The notes beneath the pieces were generated by a model. The model was not told where the DNA came from, ran no database searches, and saw only the letters and a list, made by a program, of their open reading frames with translations. Both the position numbers and the translations under genes were made by a program. From the NCBI GenBank assembly GCA_038206235.1, contig JBBRBB010000004.1, positions 124,001 through 188,000 of the forward strand: 64,000 bases of DNA. Direction: 5' to 3'. Positions 54,028 through 63,695 of this stretch are shown one piece after another. Origin of the DNA: JBBRBB01 sp038206235 (GTDB taxonomy: Bacteria; Bacteroidota; Bacteroidia; Chitinophagales; Chitinophagaceae). Within the stretch, counting starts at the first letter, position 1; each line of letters starts with the position of its first letter.

Positions 54028-55170
54028 TTAATGAACATTTGTGAGTCGTTGAACAGCCTTCTCTAATGTTTCTTCTTTCTTTGCGAAGCAGAAACGCAAC
54101 ACTTTATTATCATTTTGCTCTTTATAAAAACTGCTCAAAGGAATTGATGTTACGCCATATTCTTTGGTTAATTGTATAGCAAAATCTTTTTCCGGTTCAT
54201 CATTAATATTTGCATAACTGTAGCATTGAAAATAACTGCCATAAGAGGGGATGGCTTTGAATGGTGTTTGCTGCATCATGCTTTGAAAATAATCTCTCTT
54301 TGTTTGCAGAAATTTGCCAAGTGATAAATACGCATCTTCATTTTTTAAAAATTCTGCTAAGGCAAACTGAACAGGACTGTTGCAACTGAAGCAATTGAAT
54401 TGATGAACCTTTCTAAATTCACTTATTAAGTATGGCGATGAAATGCAGTATCCCAATTTCCAGCCGGTGCAGTGATAGGTTTTGCCAAAGGAGAAACAAA
54501 CAAAGCTTCTTTCGAGCAAATCAGGGTAGCGTAAAATACTTTGATGCGGAATATCATCAAAAATAATATGCTCATATACTTCATCGCTGATGATAAGAAT
54601 ATTTGTATTTTGAACGATGGCTCTTAATTGCTGAATATCTTCATCTCTTAAAACCATTCCTGTAGGATTATGCGGTGAATTGATAATCATAGCTGTAGTT
54701 TTAGAATTGATTTTATTTCTTACTTCTTCCCAGGGCACAGAATAATCAGGATAGTGTAGTGAAATTCGCACCGCCTTAGCACCGTTTATTTCAATGTTGG
54801 GAATATAGCTGTCGTAAGCGGGCTCAAAAACAATTACCTCGTCACCGGGTTGCAGTATGGCTGTAAAAGCTGTATAGATTGCGTACGTGCCGCCGGGCGT
54901 TACTGTTATTTGTGTATCAGGATTGACGGGTGTGATGTATAGTTTTTCTATTTTTTTTGCAAGCCGTTCCCGAAGCAAAGGCAAGCCGTTCATGTGTACA
55001 TATTGATTATTTCCTTTTCGCATGGATTGATTTACGAGAGCAATTAATTCTTCACTCATCATAAAATCCGGAAAACCCTGACCAAGATTGATTGCATTGT
55101 GCTCAACAGCCAATTGACTCATCACAGTAAAAATAGTTGTATCTGCAGAGGGAAGTTTGGAACGAATCAT
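54028..55170 (-). CDS. PLP-dependent aminotransferase, class I/II (methionine aminotransferase-like)
   Basis: 380 residues from the ATG at 55170 (MIRSKLPSADTTIFTVMSQL). Fold-type I aminotransferase: NLGQGFPDF (about residue 29), INSPHNPTGMVL, IISDEVYEHIIFD and the PLP lysine in FSFGKTYHCTGWKLGY (about residue 233). It resembles YbdL-type methionine/aromatic aminotransferases, converting the keto acid of methionine or similar amino acids. The gap to the next gene upstream is short. Confidence 0.9.
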   Translation of the reverse strand: MIRSKLPSADTTIFTVMSQLAVEHNAINLGQGFPDFMMSEELIALVNQSMRKGNNQYVHMNGLPLLRERLAKKIEKLYITPVNPDTQITVTPGGTYAIYTAFTAILQPGDEVIVFEPAYDSYIPNIEINGAKAVRISLHYPDYSVPWEEVRNKINSKTTAMIINSPHNPTGMVLRDEDIQQLRAIVQNTNILIISDEVYEHIIFDDIPHQSILRYPDLLERSFVCFSFGKTYHCTGWKLGYCISSPYLISEFRKVHQFNCFSCNSPVQFALAEFLKNEDAYLSLGKFLQTKRDYFQSMMQQTPFKAIPSYGSYFQCYSYANINDEPEKDFAIQLTKEYGVTSIPLSSFYKEQNDNKVLRFCFAKKEETLEKAVQRLTNVH

Positions 55171-55191
55171 TGAATACAAGTTATCATTATT

Positions 55192-55746
55192 TTATTTACT
55201 GAGTCTTATATATTGCAGCTTATATTTTTTCCCAATAACAAGCACAGGTAAGCGAAGCAAATGCATGGCCTCGCCAATTGAAAAAATACCCGCTGCAAAG
55301 CCAAGACGTGTTGAATTATCCGCATCAAAAAGTTTATTGTTATTACTCAAGGCATTTATCACATTCAGCAGAACATATCCGGCGCTGCCTATTTGAAAAA
55401 TAGTTCCGTTCTTAATGTATTCAAATGATTTATTTGTTCGGGGAAAAGCATAAATATTAGTCACTGCAATCTTGAAATTGGGTTGCCATATTGTATCGGT
55501 GTACATTAACCCCAAAGGATTTCCTCTAACTACCTCGTAGAAAGGTTTCAATAATAAACTATCATTTTTTATTTGTTTTATACAAGCGCTTACACTATTA
55601 TTTTTATTAATCAAAAAAGAAATATAAGAACCTGTAAAAAATGTTTCGATGGTTTTATTACGCTTCTTTAATACGACAAAATCCTGTTGTGCTTTAGCCG
55701 AAATTGAACAAAACACAAGAACAGCAGAGAGAATAAATTTTATCAT
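55192..55746 (-). CDS. Exported hypothetical protein
   Basis: A 184-residue product with a signal peptide (FILSAVLVFCSISAKAQQ). A hydrophobic stretch near residues 118-135 (IFQIGSAGYVLLNVINALS) and another near residues 148-168 could be membrane segments. I do not recognise the family. It lies between the aminotransferase and the LysE-type transporter on the same strand and may share their transcript. Confidence 0.75.
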   Translation of the reverse strand: MIKFILSAVLVFCSISAKAQQDFVVLKKRNKTIETFFTGSYISFLINKNNSVSACIKQIKNDSLLLKPFYEVVRGNPLGLMYTDTIWQPNFKIAVTNIYAFPRTNKSFEYIKNGTIFQIGSAGYVLLNVINALSNNNKLFDADNSTRLGFAAGIFSIGEAMHLLRLPVLVIGKKYKLQYIRLSK

Positions 55747-55765
55747 GCAGTTGATATGTTTAGAG

Positions 55766-56458
55766 CTAATAAGGCAAAATGTAATTAGCTGTTAAAGCCG
55801 TTGCTGATGCAGCTTTATTGAAGAAAAGCATTCCTGTAATTATCGCAAGGCCAAAAACAATTAAGATAATTCCTGAAATGCGATTAATGATGTGAATGTT
55901 ATGCGGCGTAAGCTTTTCACGAATTTTATTTGCCAGTAATACTTTTGTAATATCGGCTGACAACACAAGCAATAAAGCGGTGGCAAAAACAATGAGCCTG
56001 TATTGCTGCGGATGGTCTTGTCCTTTTGAATCTGCAATAATGGTTGCTGAAGCTGCCACCCAAAACAAAAATGCACCGGGGTTTAAAGTATTTATAAAAA
56101 ATCCCGAAAAGAAAATACCTGCCATATCTCTTTTCCTAAATGTTCTTGCCTGCACCGTGCCATCAGTTACAGTATAAACTTTTCTAAAAAAAATATTGTA
56201 GATGCCCATCGCAATCAAAAAACAACTTCCCGTGATGCCGATTATTTTTTCGTGCTCTAAAGCCTTATCGAAAATGCCGGTAAAAATATTGCACATAAGC
56301 ACAAGTGTAATATCGCTGGCTGAAACACCTGCCACGAAAGAGTATCCGCCAAGGTGGCCATTATTTAAGCTTTGCTTGATGATGGAAAAAATTACAGGCC
56401 CAACAGAAATGCTGAGTAAAAGACCGAGGGTAATGCCTTTTATCAGAGGGGCAATCAT
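55766..56458 (-). CDS. LysE/RhtB-type amino-acid exporter
   Basis: 230 residues from the ATG at 56458; the longer open frame adds a hydrophobic stretch unlike the family. Six membrane helices and the opening MIAPLIKGITLGLLLSISVG, then PVIFSIIKQSLNNGHLGG, are characteristic of LysE exporters. The HTLNPGAFLFW-like block is present as INTLNPGAFLFWV. It exports amino acids or similar solutes; the exact substrate is unknown. Confidence 0.9.
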   Translation of the reverse strand: MIAPLIKGITLGLLLSISVGPVIFSIIKQSLNNGHLGGYSFVAGVSASDITLVLMCNIFTGIFDKALEHEKIIGITGSCFLIAMGIYNIFFRKVYTVTDGTVQARTFRKRDMAGIFFSGFFINTLNPGAFLFWVAASATIIADSKGQDHPQQYRLIVFATALLLVLSADITKVLLANKIREKLTPHNIHIINRISGIILIVFGLAIITGMLFFNKAASATALTANYILPY

Positions 56459-56598
56459 GTATACGAAAATAATGTATTGGCAGAATACGAAAAAATGGGC
56501 AATGGGCAATAGGCAAAGAACATCAAAAACAAAAAAAATCAAAAACTTTAAATTCGAAATCCAAACTACAAACTATGCGCAGCATCCTGCGGATAAAC

Positions 56599-58128
56599 TT
56601 ATCTCACCAACTCGCCCTTTAAAAACTTATTCCAGTCTTCAAGCATTTTACCTTTTAGTACGCGGGGAAACTTGTGCTGTCCGCCAAACTTATTTATTGT
56701 TTTCATGAATTGCATAAACTGTTGTTCAGGTAATACATCCAAAAAAATATTTTTCAAAGCTGCTTTTCTTTCTACAGCATAGTCATCGTTTATTTCTTTT
56801 AACTGCTCGTCAATAGATGTTTTTAAGGTTTCGGTATTTACATGGTCGTTACAGGCAACATACCAGTGATGAGCAAAAAAGTTATCACAGGGAATTGCCG
56901 ACACGGTAAATTCAGGAATAGAAATATTCAATTGCTGGCCTGCAAGCTGTATAGCTTTGTTCATATTCTCAACACTCAGGTGCTCTCCTGCTACATTTAA
57001 AAAATGTTTTGTGCGGCCGGTAATTATTATTTCAGCTTTCTCCTTATCGATGAACCTTATTGTATCGCCAATTAAATATCGCCATGCACCGCCGCTGGTG
57101 CTAATAAGTAGTGCATACTCTTTCCCTTCTTCTATTTCATGTATCATGAATACCTGCGGGTTGGAAACCATATCGCCATTGACGTCAAAATTTGAACGGT
57201 TAAACGGAACGAATTCAAGAAAGATATGTTCATTAGTTACAAGCTTTAATCCACGTGCATTTTGCCTGTCCTGGTAAGCAATAAAACCTTCGCTTGCCAA
57301 ATAGGTTTCTATGTAAGTAAGCGGTTTGCCAAGCAATTTTTCAAAACGTTTTTTATAAGGTTTTAAACTAACGCCTCCGTGAACGAATAATGTGAGATTG
57401 GGCCATATATCGTGAATGGTGTTTAAATTATATCGTTCAATAATCATTTCCAAGCACATTTGTACCCAGGCGGGCACACCTATTATAAAACTAATATCCC
57501 ATTCAGGGGCCTTGGCAACAATCTCTTCCAATTTTTTATTCCAGTCTTTTTCTTTTCCAATTTTTTTGCCGGGTTTATAAAAAGGCTGAAACCAGAATGG
57601 CACGTTTTTCATGGTAATGCCGCTAAGGTCCCCCGCATAATAGCCCACTCCTTTTTGCAGGGCGGTGCTGCCGCCAAGTGTAAGCCAGCCTTTGCTTGCA
57701 GCGCTCAAAGGAATATTGTTATAATTTCTTAAAGTAAGCAATTGCTTCATCATCACTACCCTGTTACCTTTGAGTAAATCATTGGTAACGGGAATAAATT
57801 TACTTGCCGCTTCGCTAGTTCCACTGCTAAGGGCATAGTATTTTATTTTGCCTGGCCAGCAAACATCGGGCTTGCCTTCAAGTGTTTTATGCCACCATTC
57901 TTTATAAAGCGTACTGTAATTATAAATGGGAACAAGCTCCTGGAATTTTTTGCCGGGATGGCGGCTCATCAGAATTTCATCGAAGCGGAACTTTTGTCCA
58001 AATTCTGTAAACCGTGATCTGCCCAGCAGTTTTTTCAGCACCCGCAGTTGCTGTCTTCTATTATCCTTTTGCGGCAGGCCAAAGGTTTTGAGGACAGTTT
58101 GGGGGAAATTTATATCGAATATCGCCAT
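56599..58128 (-). CDS. GH3 auxin-responsive promoter-like acyl-adenylating enzyme
   Basis: A 509-residue protein resembling bacterial homologues of plant GH3 amido synthetases. Features: FGQKFRFDEILMSRHPGKKF near residue 40, the phosphate loop YYALSSGTSEAASKFIPVT (about residues 93-111) and a C-terminal YLIGDTIRF then GRTKHFLNVAGEHLSVENMN. It probably activates a carboxylic acid with ATP and joins it to an amine. The substrate is unknown. Confidence 0.88.
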   Translation of the reverse strand: MAIFDINFPQTVLKTFGLPQKDNRRQQLRVLKKLLGRSRFTEFGQKFRFDEILMSRHPGKKFQELVPIYNYSTLYKEWWHKTLEGKPDVCWPGKIKYYALSSGTSEAASKFIPVTNDLLKGNRVVMMKQLLTLRNYNNIPLSAASKGWLTLGGSTALQKGVGYYAGDLSGITMKNVPFWFQPFYKPGKKIGKEKDWNKKLEEIVAKAPEWDISFIIGVPAWVQMCLEMIIERYNLNTIHDIWPNLTLFVHGGVSLKPYKKRFEKLLGKPLTYIETYLASEGFIAYQDRQNARGLKLVTNEHIFLEFVPFNRSNFDVNGDMVSNPQVFMIHEIEEGKEYALLISTSGGAWRYLIGDTIRFIDKEKAEIIITGRTKHFLNVAGEHLSVENMNKAIQLAGQQLNISIPEFTVSAIPCDNFFAHHWYVACNDHVNTETLKTSIDEQLKEINDDYAVERKAALKNIFLDVLPEQQFMQFMKTINKFGGQHKFPRVLKGKMLEDWNKFLKGELVR

Positions 58129-58201
58129 TAAATAGCAATGAAATTTAAAAGTACAAAACTATGTTGATTACAGCAAACCTAAGATATATTATATAAAGGA
58201 A

Positions 58202-59404
58202 TTAACAGGATTGAAATGTGTAAACATCATGATTTTTATTTTTTGAGTCCCTGCCTGCAATGCCCTGCGTACCTATGCCATGCCATTTAAACCCGTATTC
58301 ATTTTTAAACTGCTGAATATACAGAATGGTTTGTTTATAGCTGAGCTGAGAGATACAAAATATGATTTCATCTGCATCAGGCTTGTCGAAATTTTGTATC
58401 TTTTCTTTTTGCTGAATTTGGTAAGAAAGATTGTGTTTATTTAAAATGGCTTCTGCCGTTTGCATATCTTCTGCTGTGCCCGCTAATACAATTTCTAATT
58501 TTTTCTTTGCTGTTGTTTTTTGAAAGGCTTTTCTCACTGCCCTTACAGGTGTTGCGATGAGCGGTATAAAATTACTTAACCTGATTGCCGTTTGCAAAAA
58601 AATGGTTGTGAGAAATGAATTTTTTTCAGTATAATGCTTACGTACAAAAATGCTCATGGCTTTATAAAAATGACGCACATAAGTAACACTGGTGCTGGGG
58701 GTGCTTTTGCCTTTGAAATGAATTACAGCTTCAGTTCCCAGGTAATAATTTTTATATCCGCTTTTTTGAATGCGATAGCTTAAGTCAATATCTTCCCCAT
58801 ACATAAAAAAATCTTCATCAAAACCTTTTAGTGAATCTAAAATTTTTTTGGGAGCCATGATAAAGGCGCCCGCCAATATATCTACTTCATACACTTTGTC
58901 TTCATCTAAATATCCTAAGGCATAGCGGTTAAATATTTTTGATTTGGGAAATAATTTTGCCATGCCCCATAGTTTGTACAATGCAGCAAGAGGCGATGGA
59001 AAGCTTCTTTTACTTTCAGGAAGAAATCTTCCGGCGCCATCAACAAGCTTTACACCAATTGCTCCGGCTCTATTATTAGCTTTAAAAAAATGAAGGCAGT
59101 TAATCAAAACATCTTCGGCCAAAATGGTATCGGGATTTAAGTAAAGAATATACTCCCCTTTTGCAAGCTTTAAAGCCTGGTTGTTTGCTTTAGAAAATCC
59201 AAGATTTGTTTTGTTCTCTATAAATGTAACGGTTGGAAATTTATCTTTAAGATAGGCGATGCTGTTATCTTTTGAGTTATTGTCAACCACCAGAATCTCT
59301 GCTTCAATATTATTTAGGGCTGATAAAACGGAACGAAGGCACTGCTCTAAAAAATATTTTACATTATAATTTACTACGATTACGGAAAGCTGTGACATGC
59401 TCAT
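58202..59404 (-). CDS. Family 2 glycosyltransferase
   Basis: 400 residues from the ATG at 59404; the longer open frame adds an unlikely N-terminus, and 59398 is also possible. GT2 motifs: LSVIVVNYNVKYFLEQCLRS, VVDNNSKDNS (nucleotide binding), YILYLNPDTIL, DVLAGAFMAP-like ILAGAFIMAPKKIL and FDEDFFMYGEDIDLSYRIQK with the acidic catalytic residues. A C-terminal extension after residue 270 has membrane-like segments. It probably builds a surface polysaccharide. Confidence 0.9.
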   Translation of the reverse strand: MSMSQLSVIVVNYNVKYFLEQCLRSVLSALNNIEAEILVVDNNSKDNSIAYLKDKFPTVTFIENKTNLGFSKANNQALKLAKGEYILYLNPDTILAEDVLINCLHFFKANNRAGAIGVKLVDGAGRFLPESKRSFPSPLAALYKLWGMAKLFPKSKIFNRYALGYLDEDKVYEVDILAGAFIMAPKKILDSLKGFDEDFFMYGEDIDLSYRIQKSGYKNYYLGTEAVIHFKGKSTPSTSVTYVRHFYKAMSIFVRKHYTEKNSFLTTIFLQTAIRLSNFIPLIATPVRAVRKAFQKTTAKKKLEIVLAGTAEDMQTAEAILNKHNLSYQIQQKEKIQNFDKPDADEIIFCISQLSYKQTILYIQQFKNEYGFKWHGIGTQGIAGRDSKNKNHDVYTFQSC

Positions 59405-59648
59405 TTTGAAATCACGAAATAAATAGTTTTTAATAAGCGAATCAAAATACTGGTTGAAATCTTTATTCAAAAGTACAACTACCTACTATCTACGGTAAGG
59501 GTATTGCCGAAGGCAGGGTATTCATTGAACGTCCCGCCCGTAACTGTAGCTGATTTATAATTTATAGATGAAGTTAAGTACAAAAGTTCAATAGAATTCC
59601 GTCAGTTTGAACAAAAGATGCCAAACGAACTATACCTGATGAAATGCA

Positions 59649-59685
59649 CGTCAGCCCTGCTTTTGGCAATACCAATGTTAGGCGC
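59649..59685 (-). repeat. attC-like element at the left end of the third RM pair
   Basis: On the minus strand it reads GCGCCTAACATTGGT, ATTGCCAAAAGCAGGGCTGA and CG, matching the order CTAACA / ATTGCCAAAA / GGGCTGACG of 13942-14017. The restriction-modification genes end directly next to it. Confidence 0.65.
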
Positions 59686-59694
59686 ATACCCTTC

Positions 59695-60756
59695 TCACTT
59701 TGTCTCTTTACGAAGGTCGTTTATCAGTTGGCTGATTGGTCTTACGTAATCTTTTAAGCCAACATGATTTTGTGCATACTTTAATCGTCTGCTGTTGTGC
59801 GGTAAATAAAATATGTGCCTGTGTCCGCCAAGTAATGTGAGTTTGTCGTCAGATAAATCTTCATCGTAAGTAACTACGTGAAAAATATGTTTGATTTTGA
59901 ACTTGCTTAATATTGTTGCTTCTGCTGAACTAACTTGTTTCCAACGTTCCCGAAGTGTCCGTTTGCATGATATTCCAATAAGCCAATTATCTTTTGTTTT
60001 TACCCAATTGTCAACTTCAATATCTGCTTGAAAATGCTCAGGTGCTGGTGCTCTTTTGATGTTGTAATAGTCAAGGATAAAATCTGTAACATCCTCTAAA
60101 CTTCCGCCGGCTCTTTGTTTTCTTTTTTGTCCTGCACGTCTTTCAAACTCTTGTGTAAAACCCGACAGAACAATGTCTTTATCTTCGTCAGTAACAGTTT
60201 TGTCTTTGGCTAATAGAACACGAAGCGTTGTAAAAGCTCTTGTAATTTCTGTTCTTTCAGCCGTCAAACAACCCTTAACGCCTAAATCGTCCCACAAATT
60301 GATGACTGTTGCCAATCCTTTGTCACCTTGAATGTCAAGGTATGATTTTGAAATGTTTTCGGTAAACTCCTTATCATCACTCGGAATATTTTTAATGGCA
60401 TCATTTAATGGTATCATAATATTTTCGCAGGTCATAACGAAAACATCCATGTCTTCAACAGATTTTATCATTTCATCAAGTTCTCGCAAAAGCGTTTGAA
60501 CCCGGTCATTTGTAGAAGTGGTTTTCTTGTAACGCTCTTCAACTAAGTTGCGAAATGTTTGCTTTTGCAATTTAATTGTATCGGGTGAATTTTTATTTGT
60601 GGTTGCAATAAGCCTCAAAGAACTTGCAATTGTAGCAAGCAATTTATTTTCTTTTCCTAATGCTACATACTTGTCTTTGTTGATTAACATTCGTGAAAAC
60701 CAATAAGCGTTATGCCAACGGTTTTCTATTTGTTGTAAAATTTCTGATGGCTGCAT
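59695..60756 (-). CDS. PD-(D/E)XK type II restriction endonuclease
   Basis: A 353-residue nuclease. The candidate catalytic core is at about residues 240-275: HFQADIEVDNWVKTKDNW, then LIGISCKRTLRERWKQVSSA, with the acidic residue(s), the S-C-K beta-strand and a following RERW helix as in EcoRII-C-like enzymes. The N-terminal 200 residues are helical and of unknown fold. It starts three bases after the methylase stop, so the pair forms one operon. The recognition sequence is unknown. Confidence 0.8.
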   Translation of the reverse strand: MQPSEILQQIENRWHNAYWFSRMLINKDKYVALGKENKLLATIASSLRLIATTNKNSPDTIKLQKQTFRNLVEERYKKTTSTNDRVQTLLRELDEMIKSVEDMDVFVMTCENIMIPLNDAIKNIPSDDKEFTENISKSYLDIQGDKGLATVINLWDDLGVKGCLTAERTEITRAFTTLRVLLAKDKTVTDEDKDIVLSGFTQEFERRAGQKRKQRAGGSLEDVTDFILDYYNIKRAPAPEHFQADIEVDNWVKTKDNWLIGISCKRTLRERWKQVSSAEATILSKFKIKHIFHVVTYDEDLSDDKLTLLGGHRHIFYLPHNSRRLKYAQNHVGLKDYVRPISQLINDLRKETK

Positions 60757-60759
60757 TTA

Positions 60760-61509
60760 TTAAACTGTTGCGAATTGAATTCTTTGTTGTTTTTTAAAGT
60801 CAGCTATCCTTTGTTCTGCCAACTCACAATATTTTTTTGTTAGCTCAATACCAACATAACTTCTATTATTCATTAATGCAGCAATGGCAGTTGTTCCTGA
60901 ACCCATAAATGGGTCAAGAATGATTTGAGAATATGTTGATGTAATTATTCTATCAACTAATGCAATTGGGAATGGGGCAGGATGAATATTATTCATTTCC
61001 TGAACAAATTCCCAAACATCACCATAAGCATTTGCTTTCGGAACAAGTTTAAAATCAGATTTGGGGATTAAATAAATCACTTCATGTGTAGGTAAAAAAT
61101 ATCCTGAATTAAAATTTATTCCACCTGCACGTTTCCAAATAATAATTTGCCTTACAGGTAAATCTTTTAAAATATCATCACGGTCTTGCAATAAACCGTT
61201 TTGAACTCTGCGCTTATGGTTATAAAAAATTGCTCCGTCATTTTTAATAAGACGAAACATTTCTTTTAAGCACTGGTTTTGCCATTTCACATAATCTTCA
61301 TGCGGCATACAGTCATCATGGTCAGCGTAACCGTTAACCAGTTCTGCGTTTTTCCATTTACCGCCACGTCCGTCTTTCATTCCGTTGCCTGTGGAATTCT
61401 TGAGGTTGTAAGGTGGCGAAGTCACCACGAGGTCAACACAATTGTTTGGAAGCAGTTTCATTACTTCTAAACAGTCGCCCTGAATAATTTTATTTAAGTA
61501 GTCTGTCAA
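60760..61509 (-). CDS. DNA methyltransferase (amino group, N4-cytosine or N6-adenine)
   Basis: A 249-residue beta-class methylase. Motif IV CVDLVVTSPPYNLKNS (residues 24-39) is early and motif I, ILDPFMGSGTTAIAALMNNR, is late (about residue 196), followed by YVGIELTKKYCELAEQRI. The TSPPY form is commoner in N4-cytosine enzymes but also seen in adenine ones. It protects the host against the nuclease gene three bases downstream. Confidence 0.92.
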   Translation of the reverse strand: MTDYLNKIIQGDCLEVMKLLPNNCVDLVVTSPPYNLKNSTGNGMKDGRGGKWKNAELVNGYADHDDCMPHEDYVKWQNQCLKEMFRLIKNDGAIFYNHKRRVQNGLLQDRDDILKDLPVRQIIIWKRAGGINFNSGYFLPTHEVIYLIPKSDFKLVPKANAYGDVWEFVQEMNNIHPAPFPIALVDRIITSTYSQIILDPFMGSGTTAIAALMNNRSYVGIELTKKYCELAEQRIADFKKQQRIQFATV

Positions 61510-61595
61510 TGTGTTTTGTCTTTAATGCAAATTAACCGAAAAAAGTAAGCTATGTCAAAGGAAGTTTTGAACAGCAGGAAGTGCCCAACAGGGTT

Positions 61596-61604
61596 GCGCC
61601 TAAC
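61596..61604 (-). repeat. Cassette boundary GCGCCTAAC (right end of third RM pair)
   Basis: GCGCCTAAC here is the exact reverse complement of GTTAGGCGC at 59677-59685. The two bound the methylase/nuclease pair as inverted ends. Confidence 0.55.
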
Positions 61605-61607
61605 TCC

Positions 61608-62438
61608 CTACTTGTAACTATACTCTATTCTCCCAATCATTTCCTTTTGCTTATTAAAAAGAACATCTTCTTTTTTTAATCCCCTGTCATCGTAAACATA
61701 TTGCCATGTAATATAATTAGACGAGCCTTCAGTAATTTGAGTCATTTCAGTAATCGCCCCGGTTTTATTATAATCAAAAAGAAGATCGGGCAACAGTCTT
61801 GCTGCTTTTGAGTTATAGCGCACTATATCGGTTAACAGGTTTGTATTATTATAATAGTAATAGTAGTGTTCAAGAGCAGTTCCTTTTTTTTGCCATCGTT
61901 CTTCAGCAATATTGCCCCGCTCGTCTTTGGTGAAGCTAACAAGAACAGTATCGGTTTTATCTTTTATACGCAACATGTACTCCGGGGAATTATCATTATT
62001 ATAATGCCATTCATGTACCTCTTCTGTATGGTTCTTTATCACAGCATCTTCCGTAGTGGTTGTAATTAAAGAAATTTTGCCGGTATTATCATAGCTGTAC
62101 ACAACTGTTGAGGAAACATTATCGCTGCTGTCAATGCTTTTGGATAACTGGTCATTGTTATAATATGATGCAGTAAAAGATTTGCCTTCGGCTGAATATT
62201 GCGTAATCGTTTTTATTACAGATGCATTATTCAAAATCTGGCGGTCAAAAATAAAATCAGGTGTTGGGCTGTTGTCTGCATCAAAGCTTATGGCTGTAAC
62301 TTGTTTAATATTATTTGCCTTTAAGGAAAGATATATTGTTTTGAATTGCTTCGCTGAAATAATATCGTTATAATAATATTGCGCAATTCCTGTCTGCGAA
62401 AGAAGAGCAGCCTGTAATATCAAAGTTAGTAACCGCAT
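61608..62438 (-). CDS. Exported hypothetical protein with RHS/YD-like repeats
   Basis: A 276-residue exported protein (LTLILQAALLSQTGIAQ). The body contains short Tyr-Asp repeats such as VVYSYDNTGKISLITTT, FDYNKTGAITEMTQI, WQYVYDDRGLKKEDVL and a final GRIEYSYK, as in RHS/YD-repeat or wall-associated proteins. There is no C-terminal toxin domain. Function unknown. Confidence 0.75.
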   Translation of the reverse strand: MRLLTLILQAALLSQTGIAQYYYNDIISAKQFKTIYLSLKANNIKQVTAISFDADNSPTPDFIFDRQILNNASVIKTITQYSAEGKSFTASYYNNDQLSKSIDSSDNVSSTVVYSYDNTGKISLITTTTEDAVIKNHTEEVHEWHYNNDNSPEYMLRIKDKTDTVLVSFTKDERGNIAEERWQKKGTALEHYYYYYNNTNLLTDIVRYNSKAARLLPDLLFDYNKTGAITEMTQITEGSSNYITWQYVYDDRGLKKEDVLFNKQKEMIGRIEYSYK

Positions 62439-62549
62439 GTTTTAATTTTAAGAAAAATTCCTGCATCAAATAAACGAAAAAATCAGACGGAGAATATGTA
62501 TGAATAGCAAGCACAGCATTTTAACAGAATTATTTTCAGGTGAAGCGAG

Positions 62550-63692
62550 TTGCGTATTTTTAGTGAAATTTTAAAGGTGTCCCATTTACAAGAGAGAAAA
62601 GAAAAAATTTGTCTTAATTGCAATGCCCGCATTTATGGAAGATATTGCCATATTTGCGGGCAGGAAAATATTGAGTCGAGAGAAACTTTTTGGCAGCTTA
62701 CTACTCATCTTGTTTATGATATTGTTCACTTCGACAGCCGGTTTTTCAATACTGTAAAATATCTTTTATTCAAACCCGGTTATTTAACATCTGAATATTT
62801 ACGCGGAAGAAGAGCAAGTTACCTGCATCCTATTCCCATGTATGTGTTTACATCAGCCATTTTCTTTGTAATCGTTTTTGCATTTAAAATACATAGCGAT
62901 GAAATGTTTAAGAATTCGCCTGTTGATAATAGAAATATTATTACACAAGCTGATACCTTAAACCATATTATTAATCAGCTTAAAGATTCAGCCAATAAAA
63001 CATCAGATGCAAAAACAAAAAGAAAATTGCTTGCAAAAATAGACGCTCTGTATTCTGCAGAAAGCATTACCAAAGGCTCTGTCTCCTTTGAAAAAGATAC
63101 TGCCCAAAATAGCAGCGATACTGCAAGCTCTCTCGTTTTCGGCAATCTTCCTGCTACAAAAGAAGAATATGATTCTATTCAAAAAAGTCTTCCTGCTGCA
63201 AAGCGTGATCGCTGGCTTGCACGGTCAATAAACACCAAACTTATTGAGATTAAATACAAATTTCAATCCGATGAAAAAGCTTTCATAAAAGAGTTCTCTG
63301 AAAATTTTCTTCACTCATTGCCCACTATGATGTTTTTCTCACTGCCATTTGCGGCATTTATTTTACAGTTGCTGTATATACGCCGAAAGCAATTTTTATA
63401 TGTGCAGCATGGTGTATTTGTAATTCATATTTACATAGCAGTATATATAATGATATTGACGCTATGGAGTTTGGAAGCCTTATCTAATTTTTCTAACTGG
63501 CGAATTTTTAGCTGGCTTTATAACATAACTATTTTATTAATCTTTTTTTATGGGTATAAAGCCATGCGGAATTTTTATGCTCAGCGCAGGGCGAAAACCG
63601 TAATTAAGTTTTTTGTTTTCAATTTTATGAATTTTATCGTGCTCTTTTTTTTACTCTGCGTTTTTGCTTTAACCTCACTTATAAAAATTTAA
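62550..63692 (+). CDS. DUF3667 family membrane protein with zinc ribbon
   Basis: Up to 380 residues; the first codon is TTG (62550) or GTG (62577), neither supported by a clear ribosome-binding site. An N-terminal zinc ribbon (CLNCNARIYGRYCHICGQ) precedes the DUF3667 core FKPGYLTSEYLRGRRASYLH and five or so membrane segments with a soluble loop (residues about 115-235). The function is unknown. It is a larger relative of the gene at 26616. Confidence 0.85.
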   Translation: MRIFSEILKVSHLQERKEKICLNCNARIYGRYCHICGQENIESRETFWQLTTHLVYDIVHFDSRFFNTVKYLLFKPGYLTSEYLRGRRASYLHPIPMYVFTSAIFFVIVFAFKIHSDEMFKNSPVDNRNIITQADTLNHIINQLKDSANKTSDAKTKRKLLAKIDALYSAESITKGSVSFEKDTAQNSSDTASSLVFGNLPATKEEYDSIQKSLPAAKRDRWLARSINTKLIEIKYKFQSDEKAFIKEFSENFLHSLPTMMFFSLPFAAFILQLLYIRRKQFLYVQHGVFVIHIYIAVYIMILTLWSLEALSNFSNWRIFSWLYNITILLIFFYGYKAMRNFYAQRRAKTVIKFFVFNFMNFIVLFFLLCVFALTSLIKI

Positions 63693-63695
63693 TAC

